A stretch of DNA of 8,472 bases from Sunxiuqinia sp963974515 (GTDB lineage Bacteria; Bacteroidota; Bacteroidia; Bacteroidales; Prolixibacteraceae), in NCBI RefSeq assembly GCF_963974515.1, contig NZ_CAXBDD010000131.1:1-8472 (forward strand), given 5' to 3'. The translations under genes were made by a program, and so were the position numbers. Under the pieces are notes generated by a model. That model was given only the letters and a program-made list of their open reading frames with translations. It made no database searches and had not been told where the DNA came from. This document shows positions 6,149-8,472 of this stretch, one piece after another (positions within the stretch are counted from its first letter, which is position 1; every line of letters starts with the position of its first letter).

Positions 6149-8428
6149 TTAGCGAAAATGATAGCTCAGGCTCAGGTAAAAACTACGGCCCGGCGAATAG
6201 ATCGGGCGGCTTTCCACACTTCTTACCGATCGTGAAAGGTGTTCGTAATAGGCCTCATCGAGCAGGTTGTGCACGGCAGCCGACGCGCTGAATTGTTTGC
6301 TGATGGCGTACGAGGTTTTCAGGTCGAGCAAGTTGAAGGCCGGTGTTTTGGTTTCGCCATAGCTTTGGGCAATGCGGTTTTGCTCGAAGGCATGGCGCAG
6401 GTTCAGTTCGGCACGCAGCCTCCTTTGCACGAAGGAGCCAATCAGCCGGTAGCGGAATTCCATAGGCGGAATTTCGGGCAGGGCTTCATCGGTTATGGTG
6501 TTTTGCCCGCGCGTGTAGGCCAGTTCGGCGATGTGCTGCAGGTGGCTGCTCCACGCTTGTTGCCAGCTCATTTCAAAACCGGTGATCCGTGCTTTGTCGA
6601 TGTTTACAAATTGCCGGACTCCGGGTGCTGTCGCCATGTGGGGCTGCAAGTCCCCCCTGATTTCCGAAGAAATGTAATCGCTCAGGAACGATGAAAACAG
6701 GTTGATGTTTACAATCGTTCCGGCCAGTTTGTAATCCAGGATCAAGTCGATTTGATTGTTGGTTTCGGCTTTTAGGTCTGGGTTGCCAATCAGCTCATAG
6801 GGGTCGGGCCCAATGGGGAAGTAGTTGATGTAGCGCTCGGCCAGGCCGCCACTGCGTTGTGCTGTCCCCATCCATAGGCTGACGGCGAATTGCTCCGTCA
6901 AGGTTTTGGTGCCGCCCAGGCTGAGGGCGGGGTTTAACAGGGTGGAGCTAAGACTGCTGTACTGGCTGGCAAACTTGGGATCCGGGTCACGGGCTTCGGC
7001 GTGGTTCAGTTCGAGCCTGCCCGAAAACACCAGGTGATAGCCTGACCGTTGATGGTGGTACTCGGCAAATAAACCGTTTTTGCGAATCCAGGCATCCTGC
7101 CAAACATTATCGCTCAGGGTTTGTCCGGCCATGGGGCCCATCAGCATCTCACGCTGGCGTGTTCCCTCGGCGTTTTCCAGTCGCATGTCTGTTCCTGCAT
7201 AAAGCCAGTCTTCTTCGAGGTCGAAGCGTAGCTCGGTGCGGCCGCCTGCGTTGTTGGTTTTGGCTGCTGTGTTTGAGTTCACCGTCCGCGGATTCAGCTC
7301 CTTGTCGCGGTTATCCATCAGGTGGTCTACCCAGGTAGCATACACGGTGGTTGACCACGAAGAAAGTGCGGTTTGGTAGAAGGTCGCCTCGTGCCCCAGA
7401 TTGATCAGCCAGGTGTCGTCTTTTCTCAAATCCATTGGCAAGGCCGCAAAGTCGACGTCTTTGGCGTAATTGTTCGAAAGCAGCACGCTGAGATTTTGCT
7501 TGTCACTAAGCTTCAGTCCTAGTTTTCCGCCTACATTGGTGCGATAGAAATCGGCTGGGATTTCAAGGCCGTCGCCATCGGAGTAGTCCTTCCCGGTGGA
7601 CAGCGAACCGAAAATGCTGAGGTCGGCTACTTTCGAGCTCAGGCCAGCCAATACCTCGTTGCGGCTCACTTCGCCGTTGGTTTCGAAGCTGGTGCCAAGG
7701 CGGCCACGGAATTTCAACTGATCCGAAAATTCCGCCGCTGCACTCTTAAAGTTGATGGTTCCGCCAAAGGCGTTGCCATAGCGCAAGCTGTGGGGCCCTT
7801 TCATAAGTTCGGCCTGCACAATCATGTTCAGCGGCACCTGGCTCGAAGCCGGATCCATCCGGTTGGGGCAGCCGGCGGTGGCGCATTGAGTGCCATCAAT
7901 CACCAGGTTAATTTGGTCGTACTTAAAACCGCGCAACACCGGGTCGAATCCGTAGGCGCCGCTTTTACGAATGCTGGAGATGGAGCTGAACTGCTCCAGC
8001 AAATGCCCGGCATCGTATGCCAGTTGGTCTTCTACCTGGAAGGTGAGTTGCTCGCGCTTGCCCGTTTCGGGGTGGATGCTTAAAAAGGTGATTGGCTGCA
8101 AATTATGGCTGTGGGTTGCCAGCAGCAGTTCGCCTTGCTCCAATGCCCGGGCCACCTCTTCAGCCGGAAATCGGTGTTTCCCAAATTGAATGTGTGAAAT
8201 AACCAAGGGAACGCCGGCTGCAAAGTCGAGCTCAATGACCCCGTTTTCGGAAGAAATTCCCTGCTGCTCGCCATAGGCATAGTTGACGTTTTCGACGTGC
8301 TGGCGCGTGTTTTTGTCAAGAAGTTTCAGGCTGCGTACCTGTGCCAGATTTACATTCGTCAAAAGCAGCAAGACGATCAGTAAAACCTGCCCCTTCGAAT
8401 AGTGGGTAGCTTGAATGATTCGATTCAT
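6149..8428 (-). CDS. TonB-dependent outer-membrane receptor, probable OprC/NosA-like copper receptor
   Basis: A complete 759-residue outer-membrane active transporter that would depend on TonB-ExbBD. The signal peptide ends near residue 29 (LTNVNLAQ). Residues about 31-110 form a small beta-rich extension like the carboxypeptidase-regulatory-type domains of Bacteroidota receptors. The plug domain (about 125-230) has SSISSIRKSGAYGFDPVLRG (148-167), INLVIDGT (173-180), ELMKGPHSLRYGNAFGG (207-223) and INFKS. The rest is a 22-strand-type barrel, ending with the NLLDEAYYEH motif (721-730) and a final strand closing in aromatic-rich YLSLSYHFR. In the plug, CPNRM (187-191) is a CxxxM motif followed by DP, and the barrel holds HLM (369-371), an HxM motif. 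The copper receptor OprC uses a CxxxM plus HxM pair with nearly the same separation, so copper is the inferred substrate. A methionine-rich loop MLMGPM (428-433) is compatible with this. Only 44 nt of leader are visible and they show no clear operator. The receptor family is certain; the metal is an inference. Confidence 0.93.
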   Translation of the reverse strand: MNRIIQATHYSKGQVLLIVLLLLTNVNLAQVRSLKLLDKNTRQHVENVNYAYGEQQGISSENGVIELDFAAGVPLVISHIQFGKHRFPAEEVARALEQGELLLATHSHNLQPITFLSIHPETGKREQLTFQVEDQLAYDAGHLLEQFSSISSIRKSGAYGFDPVLRGFKYDQINLVIDGTQCATAGCPNRMDPASSQVPLNMIVQAELMKGPHSLRYGNAFGGTINFKSAAAEFSDQLKFRGRLGTSFETNGEVSRNEVLAGLSSKVADLSIFGSLSTGKDYSDGDGLEIPADFYRTNVGGKLGLKLSDKQNLSVLLSNNYAKDVDFAALPMDLRKDDTWLINLGHEATFYQTALSSWSTTVYATWVDHLMDNRDKELNPRTVNSNTAAKTNNAGGRTELRFDLEEDWLYAGTDMRLENAEGTRQREMLMGPMAGQTLSDNVWQDAWIRKNGLFAEYHHQRSGYHLVFSGRLELNHAEARDPDPKFASQYSSLSSTLLNPALSLGGTKTLTEQFAVSLWMGTAQRSGGLAERYINYFPIGPDPYELIGNPDLKAETNNQIDLILDYKLAGTIVNINLFSSFLSDYISSEIRGDLQPHMATAPGVRQFVNIDKARITGFEMSWQQAWSSHLQHIAELAYTRGQNTITDEALPEIPPMEFRYRLIGSFVQRRLRAELNLRHAFEQNRIAQSYGETKTPAFNLLDLKTSYAISKQFSASAAVHNLLDEAYYEHLSRSVRSVESRPIYSPGRSFYLSLSYHFR

Positions 8429-8472
8429 TTGATTTGAATAAATGTGTTTGTTGATGGTTTAGCACGGAATCG

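Noticed and set aside
6239..6694. 151-codon plus-strand open frame
   Set aside because: Antisense shadow of the receptor's barrel region; the GC-rich coding strand keeps the opposite frame open.
1..8472. CRISPR array, tRNA, rRNA, transposase or defence system
   Set aside because: I saw no regularly spaced short repeats, cloverleaf, ribosomal segment or intact transposase. All sizeable genes belong to other recognisable families.

Overview
The window looks like chromosomal DNA from a member of the Bacteroidota (order uncertain). The clues are a Tat-exported GH5 hydrolase, a DUF6263-type exported protein, a TonB-dependent receptor with an N-terminal beta-sandwich extension, AT-rich leaders without clear Shine-Dalgarno sites, and loosely packed genes separated by a few hundred bases. 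Every gene I can support lies on the minus strand, so transcription runs from high to low coordinates.

In transcription order: (1) 8428-6149 encodes a complete outer-membrane TonB-dependent receptor. It carries a CxxxM and an HxM motif spaced as in the copper receptor OprC/NosA, and a clean hairpin terminator follows it at 6099-6125. (2) 5873-4956 encodes an exported, methionine-rich DUF6263-like protein of unknown function. (3) 4566-2899 encodes a rhomboid intramembrane protease with an N-terminal cysteine cluster and a long C-terminal tail. (4) 2518-1658 encodes an exported two-domain protein, DUF6265-like followed by YCII-like. (5) 1627-461 encodes a Tat-dependent GH5 glycoside hydrolase, 30 nt after the previous gene and possibly co-transcribed with it. 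(6) 449 to about 47 holds the wreck of a small lipoprotein gene, broken by two frameshifts and a stop codon, running towards the window edge.

The intergenic DNA is not empty. Two related 101-nt direct repeats (2681-2781 and 4678-4778) lie one on each side of the rhomboid gene, in the same orientation and each upstream of a gene. Next to the second copy is a GC-rich stretch with two perfect short hairpins and no convincing gene. A perfect 11-bp inverted repeat sits at the left edge.

The genes do not form an obvious single pathway. This looks like an ordinary accessory or housekeeping mix, and I see no defence system, CRISPR array, tRNA, rRNA or intact transposase. The most informative points are the probable copper specificity of the receptor, the repeat pair around the rhomboid gene, and the decayed lipoprotein gene.
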